Part shown: positions 1 to 12,301 of the stretch, piece by piece
Layout of the letters: each line of letters begins with the position of its first letter
How positions within the stretch are numbered: position 1 is the stretch's first letter
DNA from: Spinacia oleracea
Lineage: Eukaryota; Streptophyta; Magnoliopsida; Caryophyllales; Amaranthaceae
DNA length: 64,000 nucleotides
Direction: 5' to 3'
Assembly: GCF_020520425.1 (NCBI RefSeq)
Contig: NC_079489.1
Location: 15,958,001-16,022,000 of the forward strand
Made by a program: the position numbers and the translations under genes
The notes under the pieces: model-generated
Databases searched by the model: none
Told to the model about the DNA's origin: nothing
Seen by the model: only the letters and a program-made list of their open reading frames with translations

Positions 1-35
1 TTGACCGAGTCAAGACGCTGCTTGTAAAATTGGTA

Positions 36-214
36 AGTGTTTGGAGAGGTAGCGGTTAACGGTAGAGATAACGATTGAGTAGCTTTTATCAAACGTTAAA
101 AATAGTAGCGTTTAAGATAGCGGGTAGCATTTGACAAATTTATATTAAAGTTTTAAATAATATTTCATCTTTTATTTTATTTTATACTACCAACCGCTAC
201 TTTAACCAAACACT
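36..214. mobile_element. Small TIR element (MITE), class uncertain
   Basis: A 179-bp sequence starts AGTGTTTGGAGAGGTAGCGG and ends with its imperfect inverse (ACCGCTACTTTAACCAAACACT). The interior is AT-rich with no coding capacity. I see no clear target duplication, so the superfamily is left open; hAT-like is possible from the GTGTTTGG end. Confidence 0.55.
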
Positions 215-335
215 CATGTTAGATACCCACTACTTTGACTATTGACCACTACCCGCTACTATTGACCGCTACCCGCTACTCCAACCGTTATCCGCTACTC
301 AACCGCTATCCGCTTTCCGCTACTTTTGCCTAATA
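215..335. repeat. Iterated CCGCTAC motif array
   Basis: The heptamer-like motif (A)CCGCTA(C/T)C recurs about eight times with small spacers, directly beside the MITE whose inverted termini carry the same GTAGCGG/CCGCTAC word. It may be expanded subterminal sequence of that element. It lies just upstream of the SPRING-like gene. Confidence 0.5.
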
Positions 336-501
336 TTTATGGTACACGACTACACGGGTGTAACAATCTGGGTAAACAATTACGGAGTAGAACAAAACAG
401 AAGTAGAATAATTCGAAATGACCCGAAACTACTTTCCAGAATAAAAATGCGAAGGCCGTGCATGCAATAACAATCTGAAGAAAATCTCCGGCGACGGAAG
501 G

Positions 502-3500
502 ATGCCGGAGTTGAAGTATCTGAAGTGGGCGTTCTTCCATCTCCTCATAATTCATACCCCATTCAACGCATCAGCAATTAGGTTTGTTTTTTAATTTTAA
601 TTTTCTCTTCATTGCTCGAGCCCTTCCGAGATTAACTCGGAATTTCTCTCATTGCTCGAACTCGAATTCAAATTCTTTGCCATTTATTTTATTTTTTCAG
701 TTGCCCACCCCAGAAAATCGGATCAATCACAACAAATATTGCAATTTTATGAATTCAAAAGAGATTAATTTTCTATGTTCTTGAAGAAATTCCATCAATT
801 GGGTTTAGCTGAATGTTAGTAGCACATCTGTAGTTTTTGGAATTTGAGGCTAAATTAGTCAGATAATTATAGTGAAATTATTGTTCATAGCCTATTGATG
901 AATGTTAATACGGAATTGTGTTCAGTAATTGAATTTCGGATGAGAGTGATTTGTTTGGTTTCTGGAAGGATATCGCGGTGATGTAGATTGTAGACGAGAT
1001 TAATTCCTAGGTCTTGGTTAACGCCCCTGTTGTAGTTGACATCTAAGGATTACTCATTAGGTTAGTGTAATGCATTTTTCATGACACCCTAAATGAGTAA
1101 ATGGGTTCTTCGTTCTCGGTAATTACTCCGTAGAAAGGAAACTTAGTTTGTTTTCTGTTTTGTTGGAAGGAAGACTGCTCTTAAAAAAAATTATAATTTG
1201 GCTCCTTGGTATTTTATTTTGTTTGGGAGAGTTGGAACCGTGGTCCATCGTTTAAGTATTGTAGTCAAAGAGATGTGGTGGGATAGTTTTCTTCCTTTCT
1301 ATGCAGGATTTTGTTTCTTCTTTTAACAGGAATGAACTAAAATTCTTACTAGAGTTACTAGTCATTAGTCATTACGCAAATGACGTCTTAATTGAAACCG
1401 AAGAGGTTATCATTAATTAAAGGGAACTGTTAAATTAATATTTGTTTTCCCCTTAAAGAAAAAAGTTTTTTTTTTGTTTTTGTGAGAAATTTCGTGGCTT
1501 GAAAATGTGAAGTAGTGTATTGATGGGAGAGTTATTCCCCATAGTGTGTATGGTTTGAGAGAGAGAACAAAAACTTTAAGCATGTTGTCACCTCTAAGCC
1601 ATTGATATTTTGTGGTTGGCGAGGCACACGCTTTCTAAAGAACAGTTTATAGACACGCAGTTCGATTCAGTATACTCTGTATGAGGAGTGAATTGTTGAC
1701 TTCAGATTACAATGGGCTTAACTTCAATGTATACTATTATAAGGGCATAGTTATATTGTAGTGTAAAAGATTCGAACCCTTGACCAAAGGGTCCAAATGA
1801 GTTAATAAACCAAGAAATTACCACCAAAGCAAGGAGCATTTAGTATTCCCCCCCTGTCTCCGCCACTGTTTCCTTCGTTACTAAGTAGTTGCACCATTTC
1901 TAAATGGCACATTATTTAAGAAACAAGAGTGTTAAAAAGAATGGGAGTGGGCAGTAGGGTATGACATTTCCATGAAAGGAATAAGGTGCAACTCTTTGGA
2001 AACGGAGGAAGTATTTCTTTTCTCTGAAATAATAGATGAATCAGTTGCCTTAAGAAAGAGAGTTGTTATCATTGTAGGGTTAAGACTAAACGATTAAGGT
2101 GCATCTGATACTCCTACCTACTTTAGGTGGGAGTCTCATTGACACACTGTAATGATATGGCAAGAGTATATAACCACTCATAAATGACCAATGACGAAAA
2201 CAGATTACAGACACATGAAAGAAGAAACATTTGATTTGACGTGTTTGCAGGGGAAAGTGTTTTATCTTTTCTGGAATGAAATGTTAGTGCCCATATGTTC
2301 CAGACCATGAACTAGTTGACGGGTGCTTGAAGGTGGGGTTGGGCCGTGGGGGTTGCGAGGAACTGGAGGAGGAGCGGCTGGTATATATTAACATCATAAG
2401 TGGCTGGAATGGTGTGTTAAGTACTTGAGTTGAAAACAAAGAGTTCCTTCTAATAGTTCTACTGATTAAGGTCTGTGTTAGACGAGGCATGCATTTGGGC
2501 TCGTCTCTATTTGTTGGTTTTGAATTTTGTCACTTGATTGTGTTCAGTTGGAAATATGAGCTTAATTGTTGAGACTTTTAGTCTGGTGACGGAACACCTT
2601 TTGACCGAATCTGATATCTGTTATTAGGGTTTGTCTACTTAGTAATGAACATCTTTTTTGATAAGATTTGCTTTTACAAAAGTCAAGAGTCGGATGTTAG
2701 AAATGACTGTTTATCTGTCTAGTACACGTGGTTCTGGTCCTGTTGGTTGGCTGCCATATGCATATCTGTGTATGTACCTGGAGACAAGGATAGAATTAAC
2801 TACTATGCTCATTCTGAATTTCTGATTGAAGACTTGTCTACTATTTCTGTTAGTGTACTTGGATGTTCTAATTCACACGAATCTTGTGGTATCCTTGCAC
2901 TGTAGGAGGCATATAGGTCTTGAAGTTCATGCATGCAGGAATACAGTTCAAGGAAGATATTTATTAGCTGATGACCGTGGTATGTGCCTGTCTCTAAAAA
3001 GTAATGAAATTAAACATACTTCTACATGTAATCATGAATATGCAATGTTGTTGAGTAGACTATGAAAAACAATTGTGTATATATGCCTGTTCCTCTGAAC
3101 ATTGATGTATGACAGGTGTAGCAAGATTGATGTACAATGGGATGGGCTAGTTTACTCTGTTGACCTTTGTGCTATTTAGAAGTCAGAATATCTTAGTGCG
3201 TAGCTATTTATATCAAATTCTTCATCTTACAAAAAAGTTGTGCTTTTATATGAAGCAATAGTTGAGGAAGGGATGCTGATATGACTGCTGGTAGTGATAT
3301 AAAAGGTCCAATTTGTGTTGCTGAGTGTACCATCTAGTATAAGGAACATGTTGTGATGGCATGTTTACTTTAGTAGGAGTCACTGGGATCAATGTCTTTG
3401 ACCTGTCGCTGGAGTCAATTCTCCTGGAACTAGAACTGCTAGTCTTATGCTGCAGATTGATACGTAAAAGTTGGTTTTCTTTATCAGAATTCTCTATTGC

Positions 3501-6500
3501 ATTAGGTACAGAGCCGATCTTGTTAAGCATCTTGTTACATTTTTGTAGGTTGGTGCTCTTTTGAGGTTATATGGCTTGTCATTGTTTTGTTAGAAATATA
3601 AAGCTCCTTTTTCTAAATGTTTTTTATCCAGATTTTCTTGCAGTCCAGCTATAAGGAGACATCCTATGAGACTAAACCCGAATGAAATTTTACCACTCAT
3701 CTAGGCATGGATTTTTTTTTTCTTGTAGGAAATGCCCTAGTCCCTTTATCTTACATATGACGAAAAAGAAATTTTATCAGCTTTCAGTTGCTTTTTGTTT
3801 CTTGTATGTATTGTATCATTTTCGTTCCCTTCCGGCTTCCCTGCAGATCTTCTAAGTACTTTTACTGCATTATAGGCTATGTCTGTGATGCTCTATCTGT
3901 GGACCCTGAATCACGCTGTTGCCCCCAGAAAAGAGGACAATACTCTTGTCAGTGAGTTATGTTCTTACTGATTCATGAAATTTAGAAACAGTGGTGAATA
4001 ATTGACCAAAATAGCTCATTCTTGGCTTACAGGGGATGCAACCTGATTTCACAATGCTGCAACTCGTATGAATTTTGTGTTTCATGCTGCCTTAATCCAT
4101 TGCAGGTACTAAATATATCCTCATTTCCGTTTTTAGTGGAACTGCGGACAATTTTCTGGTTATGTTCATCACGTGTTCGTTTTGTATTACCAGACTCAAA
4201 AAGAGTTGGCTATAAAGACGAAGATAGCCAAGGCAGAAAATGCAGGTAGACGATTCATCTGTTATTTCTGAAGTCTGAACAGTTTTACTGGTAAATGTCA
4301 TAAAAAATAGCAGGGAACTGGGGCACTCTCCCCCCCCCCCCCCCCCCCCGTCCTTTTGTTCTCATAGATCTCTCAAAGTGAAATGGAAGAGCATGCCAGT
4401 TTTTGAAGCAGTGGTTGTAGTTTTGTACACGGGTGACTCCCCCTTATTGTGGTTTCTCTATGAGACCAGGATTCTATTTCCTTTTAACTTGCCGGATGCT
4501 GCTATAATTCGTGCTTCCTGTGAGGATGACAATAGTATGTTACTATGTTGCATATGCCACTTGTGCAGGTACTTACAATTACTATGTTGCATGTGCCACT
4601 TGTGCAGGTACTTACAATTCTGTTTTTGATTTCTGTGCTGGGAGGTGCCGTCACAATTCTGGCAGTGTGGTATGTCTTATTATTTTCCTTTGCTATTCCC
4701 AGTTCATCAAAATTATTTCGGGGTTCAAATGTTATCTGTACATGCCATGTTTATAACTTAACCTTGCTATCTGTGGAGTACGGTGGTGGTGATTAAGTTG
4801 TTCAAATTAGTCAGTAGCATTGCCATTGTTCTTTCTCCTTCTCATAGGTGAAAAAGTGATGCTTTCTCTTTTCTCTATTATTCCTGAAGTTACTATTGTG
4901 TGTGCTGTCATGGTTTGGGTTTCGCCTTTCCTCACCAACGGAATCCAGAAAAAATGGTGCAAGAGGTCATATGCAAATTGCTTGTTGAAGTGAAATTTAT
5001 TGTCTTGCACTCTTGCTAGTTGTTATTTGGATTTATTGTGAGGTAAAGTAACTTTATTAGTCCTTTATGGTTTAAGGCAGTTGGGACATTTCCAAATTAC
5101 CTTTGCAGGCTTGTAGTTCTTGATGTACTTTAACTATTGTTTGCGTAGTGATGTAAAAAATATAGTTACTATTTGGAACTTAGATGAGTGTAACGTCATG
5201 TCTTATCTAAGCTGAGCGCTCACTGTTTTGCAGGTTCATGAAAATGCTTATCTCAGTGATTTCCACCACTGCTTTTCTTTGCCATCAAATTCCTCAGGTC
5301 AGCTGCAGTGTTGTGACAAACATGCTTTCACATGGACTAGATTTACTAGAAATGCTTGTCGAATTCGTCCTTGACTTTTGACCTGTAATGAACTGGAGTT
5401 TTTGCTGATTTTAGTAAACTTATTAACTACTCGTACATGTTTGTGCTGATGCTTTTTCAGTGCTCTTTTGCCTCTGAATTTCTTTCAATTCAAATTGAAA
5501 TCTTTAAAGAATTCTGCAGAAAATTTACCTTCTTGTGTCCTTTCTGCACGGTGCTTTGCAAATGAAGTATTTGTCCATGGATGTGTGACTTTATAATGTT
5601 ATATTTTGGTATTAAACAGGATCGTCTGATACACTGATGGAATCAAGATTAGCTGGCATTAGTATTGTTGTTGGAAGGTGTGAACTTATGACCTGATAAT
5701 CTGTATGCTCTTTTTGTTTATTTATCAACTTGAGTTTATTTTGGTGTAATTTGGAATCTCTGGTGGACAGGCAGGGTGAATCGTGTAACTCTGTTTGCAA
5801 GTTGAGTGGGAAGTCGTGTGTCCCTAGCAGGCTTATGGTGCTCAACAATTGTGAAATGTAAGCTATGACACTAACTTTTTGCTTCTCTATGCAATATTGC
5901 AACATTTGCAAGAAACTCATTGTTTCCCTGTCTTACTTTTTACCTGTACTAAATAGGAACTTCCTGGTGTCTCTGTTTTTTTTTCTTCTTCTATGTATGT
6001 ATTTCATTTTTGTTCACTAAAATGCATATGAGTGATATTCCAGATGAACATACCTACCATGCGTAGGAGAAAAAAAATTTAAAAGGGAGAAAACTTTTGT
6101 TTGCTTATAGAGATTGCTTATTTCTTGGTAGGCATTGGTTAACTGTTATGGTTTCTTTGACTGGGGTGGGGTGGGGGGTGGGGGGGGGGGGGGGGGGGGA
6201 TGTTGGTGTTATTTGGGCATGATAATTGGAGCTTTTTTGGAGTGTTGTCTTATAATTTTCAAGCATTATTTAGGGATGCTTGTAAGAATTTTCTCGACTT
6301 TAACCATTCGTCCATTTTCTTCTCTTACCAATGATCTTATCCCCTTTAGGAGGTTTTAGATCATCATATACATGTGTCTAAGGCGGGGGCTTCTTTAGAG
6401 ACACTGGGGTCAGATGCTGATGTTTTTTTTTTGCTTTTGTTACATCTTTTCACCTTAAACATTTAAGTTTCAGGAAAAAAATAAGTACTAACAAACGCTA

Positions 6501-7565
6501 ATGAATGAGTTCAATCCACAACCAAAATAAGTTCATATAATTTCCAATATGTCCATGTAAGTGCCAAGACGTTTATACAAGTTCAGTAAAGTTCTGACAA
6601 GTGGATTTCAGGTGAAAAGAACGAAGTGTGAATGTGTTGGTCATCACATGCTATACAAATTTTTTAAATGCTTTATGTTTCTTCCAATAATTTGTATGTA
6701 CTCTTCTACTGTCTATGATGATAGTATGCAGAAATATATGAACTGCAAAGGAGGGTGTATAGCTAGCATGGGGCCAGATCAGCCAGCAGAAGTTGCCGAT
6801 GGTGCACCTAAGCAATTGGTATACTCTATTTACTTCCCTACTCTTAATTGACCAATTGAAGATTTACTTTCTAGTGGAATAAAGTGCGGCACCTTATTTT
6901 TCTTCTCATCTCTTTGGAAAATCATTTCAATTGGAGTACTATAGTTCTTAAGCATTGGTAGAAACAGCTCAGTAACTAGTGCAAATGATCTAGTATCCGC
7001 TGTCAACCTCAAATGCACTGAGTAATCAAGCTGAAATGGAAACAGAAAAGGAAAGAAAATGAAAATAGAAGAATGTAGGGAAAATGTTGGCTGGTTGGCT
7101 GGTTGGCTGATGTATTTAGTAAACAGGTCTGTTGAATTGTTGATCCTTGTTGATATCCATTCCCGCTTGAGAATCTGAAGCACTTTGACACTATGCCTTC
7201 ACTGAAAATCCTGAAACTAATGTAGGTTGAATATCAATTGGGTCTCAATATTTACCTTACAGTTGGTGCATTTAAAATGTTTGTTTTGTTTTGGTTTGTG
7301 GGGTGCAATCGGTTTAAATGGTAGAAGCATGAAGGTGATTGGATTTTCATAGCGACATTTTGAAATTGGATGATATATTTTTGAAGTTTCGGATGGTGGT
7401 TTGTCCTTTTAGCGGACTCGAATTGAAGAGTAACCTGAAGCTAAAACATGTTTTTTTCTTTTTCCTCCCCAGTACCCGGGAGCATGTTTATTTACAAAAT
7501 CACAGACGATGTTCAATTGTGATGGTTTGCATCAGCATACAAGAAGGCTTTGTCCCTGTGCCTAG
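502..7565 (+). CDS. SPRING (C12orf49/SREBP-regulating) family protein, 11 exons, complete
   Basis: Exons: 502-581, 2906-2979, 3876-3951, 4033-4105, 4194-4245, 4608-4669, 5234-5297, 5620-5677, 5771-5857, 6725-6818, 7473-7565. They sum to 813 nt (270 residues plus stop), with every intron GT-AG and all phases consistent. Residues 9-20 form a short hydrophobic signal/anchor-like segment. The diagnostic CCNSYEFCVSCCL lies at residues 85-97, and VHENAY follows at 140-145. There are 24 cysteines, and the protein ends CPCA. In animals SPRING is a Golgi membrane protein that licenses site-1 protease, and so SREBP processing. From memory the animal protein is about 205 residues, so the plant form carries an extra Cys-rich C-terminal third. 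Plants have site-1 protease acting on ER-stress bZIP factors; a matching role here is inference. The start is the first ATG of a short first exon. Confidence 0.88.
582..2905 (+). other. Intron 1 of the SPRING-like gene
   Basis: This 2.3-kb first intron is bounded by AG/GTTTGT and ACTGTAG/GAGG. I see no convincing coding sequence or element in it; the short open frames here are incidental. A long first intron after an 80-nt coding exon is common in plant genes and may hold transcription-enhancing elements. Confidence 0.6.
4329..4349 (+). repeat. Poly-C run in intron 5
   Basis: An uninterrupted run of about 21 C residues lies within intron 5 of the SPRING-like gene. The length may be unreliable in assembly. 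Confidence 0.8.
4540..4617 (+). repeat. 39-bp tandem duplication containing the exon 6 splice acceptor
   Basis: Two 39-bp units (4540-4578 and 4579-4617) differ at one visible base (CATATGCC versus CATGTGCC). Each contains a TGTGCAG/GTACTTACAA acceptor, at 4567-4568 and 4606-4607. Use of the upstream acceptor would insert exactly 13 codons, in frame and without a stop, before GTYNSVFDF. I chose the downstream acceptor because it reproduces the family sequence. Confidence 0.85.
6163..6199 (+). repeat. Poly-G tract in intron 9
   Basis: A G-rich stretch (GGGGTGGGGTGGGGGGTGG followed by a long G run) lies in intron 9 of the SPRING-like gene. Four or more G-runs make a G-quadruplex possible on the sense strand. 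Confidence 0.7.
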
Positions 7566-8254
7566 TGATTGACTTATTTAATTCCATGTTCTGGTAAGTC
7601 TCTTTCAATTATGGATCTTCATGTTGGGGAATGCGCCAATGGGGCTATTAGGGCCTTTTGGTCAGTGCTCTGCAATGTGATTGGTTATATGCTAATTAGA
7701 GTCAGGGGTGTGTGAGGGCTTGACAGTCGGGGTTCTGTTGTGGTCACTAGTTGTGTTCAGTTCTGGAATACTATTACTAGGTGTGGAAAAAGTGTCAGGG
7801 TTGGCATTTGGAACTTGAAATTGTTATTAATTTCTTACATTTGTTGCCCTCAATCTATAATTCTTTCCTAATGCCAAAACTTGCTTTTAAATTTCTCACC
7901 ATTACAGGCCCAGAATGGTTGTTGACGTTTGGGTTCGGTTCGACCAGTACCTTATTGAACCTGTGGCTCTAGGAGGGTTTTATAGTTTTATCGTTTTATC
8001 GTTTTATTCTTTAATTATTATGGGAATATGTCTCATCAGAGAACGGGTGCGTGCAAATAGCATGATTTGAGTGGTTTTTACTCAGTTTTTAGCCAGAGTT
8101 GGGTTTCGATATGTACATAACATTATAGCTCAAGTAATTAGGCTGTTGAAAGACGGTTGCATGATCATATGGTGATCTGATGTCCAAGGAGTTTCAGTTA
8201 GAGCATGTCCTATTATTGCTCGTGTGTTTTTAATATTTTTTTTTGACATGAGCT

Positions 8255-8331
8255 TAAACAAACAAACTAAAAAAAGTAACAAGAAGAAAGTAAACAAACA
8301 AACTAAAAAAAGTAACAAGAAGAAAGTAAAC
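8255..8331. repeat. 36-bp direct tandem duplication
   Basis: Two identical-looking 36-bp units of purine-rich sequence (TAAACAAACAAAC then AAAAAAAGTAACAAG) sit head to tail, downstream of the SPRING-like gene. Confidence 0.8.
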
Positions 8332-8372
8332 TAGTTGCTGCCCCCTTGGCAGTGTCATGTGCTTGTTGCACC

Positions 8373-9242
8373 TAGAGATGTCAAAAACCGACATGAACCG
8401 ACCTGTATTTATAAGGATTGGACCCGACCCGAGACCGGAAATGTTGTTAAAATAGGAAATCGCTAACCCGACCGCATTGAACCCGTTAAGACCGACGACC
8501 ATTTCGACCCGTTAATGCATGACTCGGACCTGACACCCGACTAAAATATAACCGATAACAGAACTAAGTCAACTGACCCGATCGAAAAATGACTCGAACC
8601 CGATTCAACACCTGATTTAATGTCAATCTGAACCGATTATAACCCGATGAAACCTGTTATTGACCCAACTCGTGACAATCCGTTACCTGTTTTACGCGGC
8701 CTGTTGACAACTCGATTTGACATTGACCTAACTAAATAATAACTTAAATCAAGTTAATATTTTTTTTTATAATTACTTAATATAGAACAAGTAAAAGCGT
8801 TTAACCAAATTTAGCCAAATTTATAAAAGTTAATTGTAAGGTTTAAATTTGACTAGACCTGATAGTTACCGGACTCGGTTTTAACCTGTGTCCGATAGTG
8901 AATCCTACCCGATAATTATCCGATCTGAAATTGACCCGAATCCGAAATTAACTGCTACAAGTCTGACTCAAACCTGACTTGTTAAGACCCGACCCGAAAT
9001 TATACCCGACTAGAAAAGACCCGACCCAAACTCGACTCGAACCCGAATATACCGAATGAAAAAATAAGTTGACATGAACCGATAAATAATCAACCTGAAC
9101 GAACCCGACCTGAACCCGACCGGAACCCGACCGGAACCCGACCATCACCAGGGAATAAAAAGACCTGACATGACCTGACCGGATCTTGAACCGAGAACCG
9201 AGATGACCAGATCCGACTCGACTAACCGTTTTGACAGCTCTA
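8373..9242. mobile_element. Non-autonomous hAT-like element filled with ACCCGA-type repeats
   Basis: Terminal inverted repeats are TAGAGATGTCAAAA and TAGAGCTGTCAAAA (13/14 match). The flanking 8-bp sequences GTTGCACC (8365-8372) and ATTGCACC (9243-9250) match at 7/8, as expected of an aged hAT target duplication. The 870-bp interior is dominated by degenerate (A)CCCGA / GACCTGA / ACCGAT words and has no transposase. Boundary evidence is direct; the hAT assignment follows from the 8-bp duplication and the TAGAGATG-type end. Confidence 0.75.
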
Positions 9243-9484
9243 ATTGCACCCTCTGACGGTCTACCATGTGTATGCTACACCAATCGAACATACCTCCAAA
9301 ACTTGTAATATATGAAATTGGCCCTCGTTTATGTACTTATAACTCGCATAATTTACCCAAGGTAAGGCACAAATTAGTACATAGCCCTTGTGTCGGCCGT
9401 ATCCATGCCTACCTTACAACTAACCTAGTTTTAGGGCCCGGGTGATGTTCTGGTTACTACATTAATAACAGTCACATTTACTTA

Positions 9485-9746
9485 TCCTTCCTCCGTTTTT
9501 TAATACTCGCAATATTTTGACTTTTTACATTATTCATATAATCTACTTTGACTATTCTTGGTGTTTTTTTATATAAGATAAAACATAATTATGTTAGATC
9601 TTGTTAGATTCGCCTCAATGTGTATTTTCAAAATACTAACTTTTTATAATTTTTGTATAAATAGATTTTAAGATGTAAATGACCAAAGTTGTGCATTGAC
9701 ATGCGTGAAAGTAACAAACGTTGTGAGTATTAAAAAACGGAAGAAG
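9485..9746. mobile_element. Stowaway-type MITE (Tc1/mariner), copy 1
   Basis: TA-flanked element with long inverted ends (CTTCCTCCGTTTTTTAATAC and its inverse CTTCTTCCGTTTTTTAATAC). Its interior shares GATCTTGTTAGATTCG with the copy at 11766-12021, so the two belong to one family. Confidence 0.8.
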
Positions 9747-10786
9747 TATTATTTTGTTTTTGTAATGATAACATGAAGCATGTACTACGTAATAGCTTAA
9801 AAACCTTTATTCCTTAAACAGAATGTTAGAGGTTCAAACCTTATGCAAACCATGTTTGACATTTATTTTATGTATACGAAGATTACATGGAGCGAAAGAC
9901 CAATAAGCACAGAGCCATGTGTCACATATACTTTTTTATAGACGCCTTTTAATATATAGTATAGATAAATATTTTCCCCAAGGTGGAAATGAACTTTCTC
10001 TAGGGGAAATCAATTTTTCCTTTGAAAAGAAGAAATGCCATATTTTCTGCTCTAACCCCTTACATTTTCTTTTCTCTTCTTTTATTTCCACTTTTATGTT
10101 TTTTTTCTTTATAACTTTTTTTATAAGTAAACAAAAGAAATTATTTTCCATGGAAAATCATTGTCCTTTGAATATGTTTTCGAATTGTAGCTTGGTTACT
10201 TCCCACAATAATCTGGTTTCAGATTCTTGAATGACCAAGTAGTTCTAAGCTAATGAGCTTATCAGCCCATCTTGCACTGACCCTGTCTCCCAGACCATTA
10301 CAATGTACAAACAATGATAACGAATGGGCGCCAATTCTCCTTCAAAAAACTCATAGCATATTTCACAAAATTAGGAACTTCACTAGTTCGAATTGAAACT
10401 TCTTTCCTCCAAATATTCAAACAAATTTAATTTGAGCTCCTGAAAAATAATTAGCCACTAAATTTATATAGTATGTCCTTCTATTTGAATGGGCATCCTC
10501 TCCATCATAAACGAAATGGATGGTCTATTTCTTAGGTCAATAGTGATGTTTGTACGAAAAATAACGGATTTTTTGAAGTTTTTTTTTTTTATTGACTTAC
10601 GAAATTATTTCAAGATAGAAAATTGGATGAAAATAAAATAAAATGAAAAGGAACTTGGCAACCATTGCCTCATTGGTCCAAATGACCTACGATTCACAAG
10701 GGGTATACAAATTACAAAGAGAGAAAATAAAATTTTGGAACTAGGAACATAGAGACCTTGTTACGAAACCATAATGCAAATCAATA
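9747..10786. other. Intergenic, no gene seen
   Basis: AT-rich spacer between two MITEs. The open frames at 9919-10230 (+) and 9936-10151 (-) overlap on opposite strands and are low-complexity F/K-rich shadows. I see no supported feature. Confidence 0.5.
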
Positions 10787-11434
10787 CTGGTCCGTTTCAA
10801 AATGATCTTTACACTTTCGTTTTGGGTGGTTTTGAAATGTTCTTTTACATTGTGTTTTATTCTATTTTGGACATAAAAGTTTATTATCTTGTCCCTCTTA
10901 CCCAACAATATTTATAATTTTTCACTCATTTTCTCTTACTTAATTCATTTTTTCTTATACACACCCAACTTTTTATACATTTCTCTTACTTTATTTATAT
11001 TTTATTATATTCAGTTATTCACCCACCTTTTTTTACACACCCATTTTTGTCTTAATATTTGTTCAAATAGTAACGGTAAATATAATCAAAAGGAAAGTGG
11101 ACAATAAATCTATTATCTATTGTTACAAAAGAATAACTTTTACCCATTTTTTTTTTTTACTTTTAATATGCCTTGATTAAAATTTTTATTATAAAAAAAA
11201 GTTAATGGATAAACATTTTAAATGGTTAAATGATTAATTTTTATACATTATTAGTTATTTTAAAGGAGTAATTTTTATTAAAATGAAAACTTTTATCACT
11301 AATAAATAAATAACTTTTACCTATATTAGAGTCACTTTTAAGTATTTTGAGTGAACTTTTACTCTAGTGAACATAAAATATTATACACACTTTTAAATAA
11401 AAGTTTGTGAAAGCTTATTATGAAACGGAGGTTA
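10787..11434. mobile_element. Mariner-like MITE, about 650 bp
   Basis: TA-flanked ends CTGGTCCGTTTCAAAATGAT and, inverted from the right, CCTCCGTTTCATAATAAGCT share the CCGTTTCA-AAT core of mariner-derived plant MITEs. The interior is AT-rich without coding potential. Confidence 0.6.
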
Positions 11435-11765
11435 TAGTACATTTTTATTACGCAAAATATATTTTTAAAGTCCGCTCAATAATCACGTTAATTTTAAAAC
11501 TAACAATAAAAAATTAAAAGCAAAAAAATAAATAACGAATGGCTCTAGAGTAAACAAGTCGAAATGTTTTTTTCTTTCTCTGCCCTACACATTTTTGTTA
11601 TTTTTTGTTAAGTTGCATGTTTTACAATTTCCAAATGTCCATACCCTCCAAATCTATTTCCAATTGTCTAAATTTAACCCATTACATGTCACCATCCTCA
11701 TTATTGCATACTAACGTATTTTCATCTCACCCTCACAAATTTTTCTTTTTTTTTCTCTTTTTATA

Positions 11766-12021
11766 GTTCCTCCATTTTTTAATAATTACACCATGTTTGT
11801 TTAAGCATTATTCACACATTCTTATATAGTTATTTTTTGTGATTTATAGGTAAGGAAAACTATATTCATGTTGGATCTTGTTAGATTCGTCTCGAAATAT
11901 ACTTTCAAATTATCAAATTTTTATAATTTTTCAAAATGTATAATGAGACATATTAGTAATTAATTTAATGCATTGATAAGCGTGAAATCTCAGATGATGC
12001 AATTAAAAAAAATGGAGTAAG
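11766..12021. mobile_element. Stowaway-type MITE, copy 2
   Basis: TA-flanked, with ends GTTCCTCCATTTTTTAATAA and inverse CTTACTCCATTTTTTTTAAT, and internal GATCTTGTTAGATTCGTCTC shared with copy 1. It ends about 280 bp before the GUN4 start codon, so it lies in or beside the GUN4 promoter. Confidence 0.8.
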
Positions 12022-12188
12022 TATAAAATTAGTTTTAATTTATATTCCCATAAAAGTACCAAAATCCCTAGCATTACAAATGATAACATGAGAGAGAAAA
12101 TCCAACCCTCACCCTTTTCCAACCAATCAAAACCATTCTTTATATCCTCTTGGATCATCTCCCTATATTTCCTACTTGTCCTCACCTT

Positions 12189-12204
12189 ATATCTCCTTTA
12201 TACT
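12189..12204 (+). promoter_or_regulatory. Candidate TATA region of GUN4
   Basis: TATATCTCCTTTATAC lies about 100 bp upstream of the GUN4 ATG and is followed by the CT-rich leader (ACTCACTCACTC) typical of plant 5' ends. Position and composition are the only support. Confidence 0.3.
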
Positions 12205-12301
12205 CTCACTCACTCACTCTTCCCTTCACTTCCTAATCCTACACACTCCCACTTTATCCACTTGGCATATTTCTCACCACATTACTACTCCGTACTATAC
12301 T

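Noticed and set aside
2284..2490. Minus-strand Ser/Pro-rich frame
   Set aside because: It lies inside intron 1 of the SPRING-like gene, is short, and has no splice or family support.
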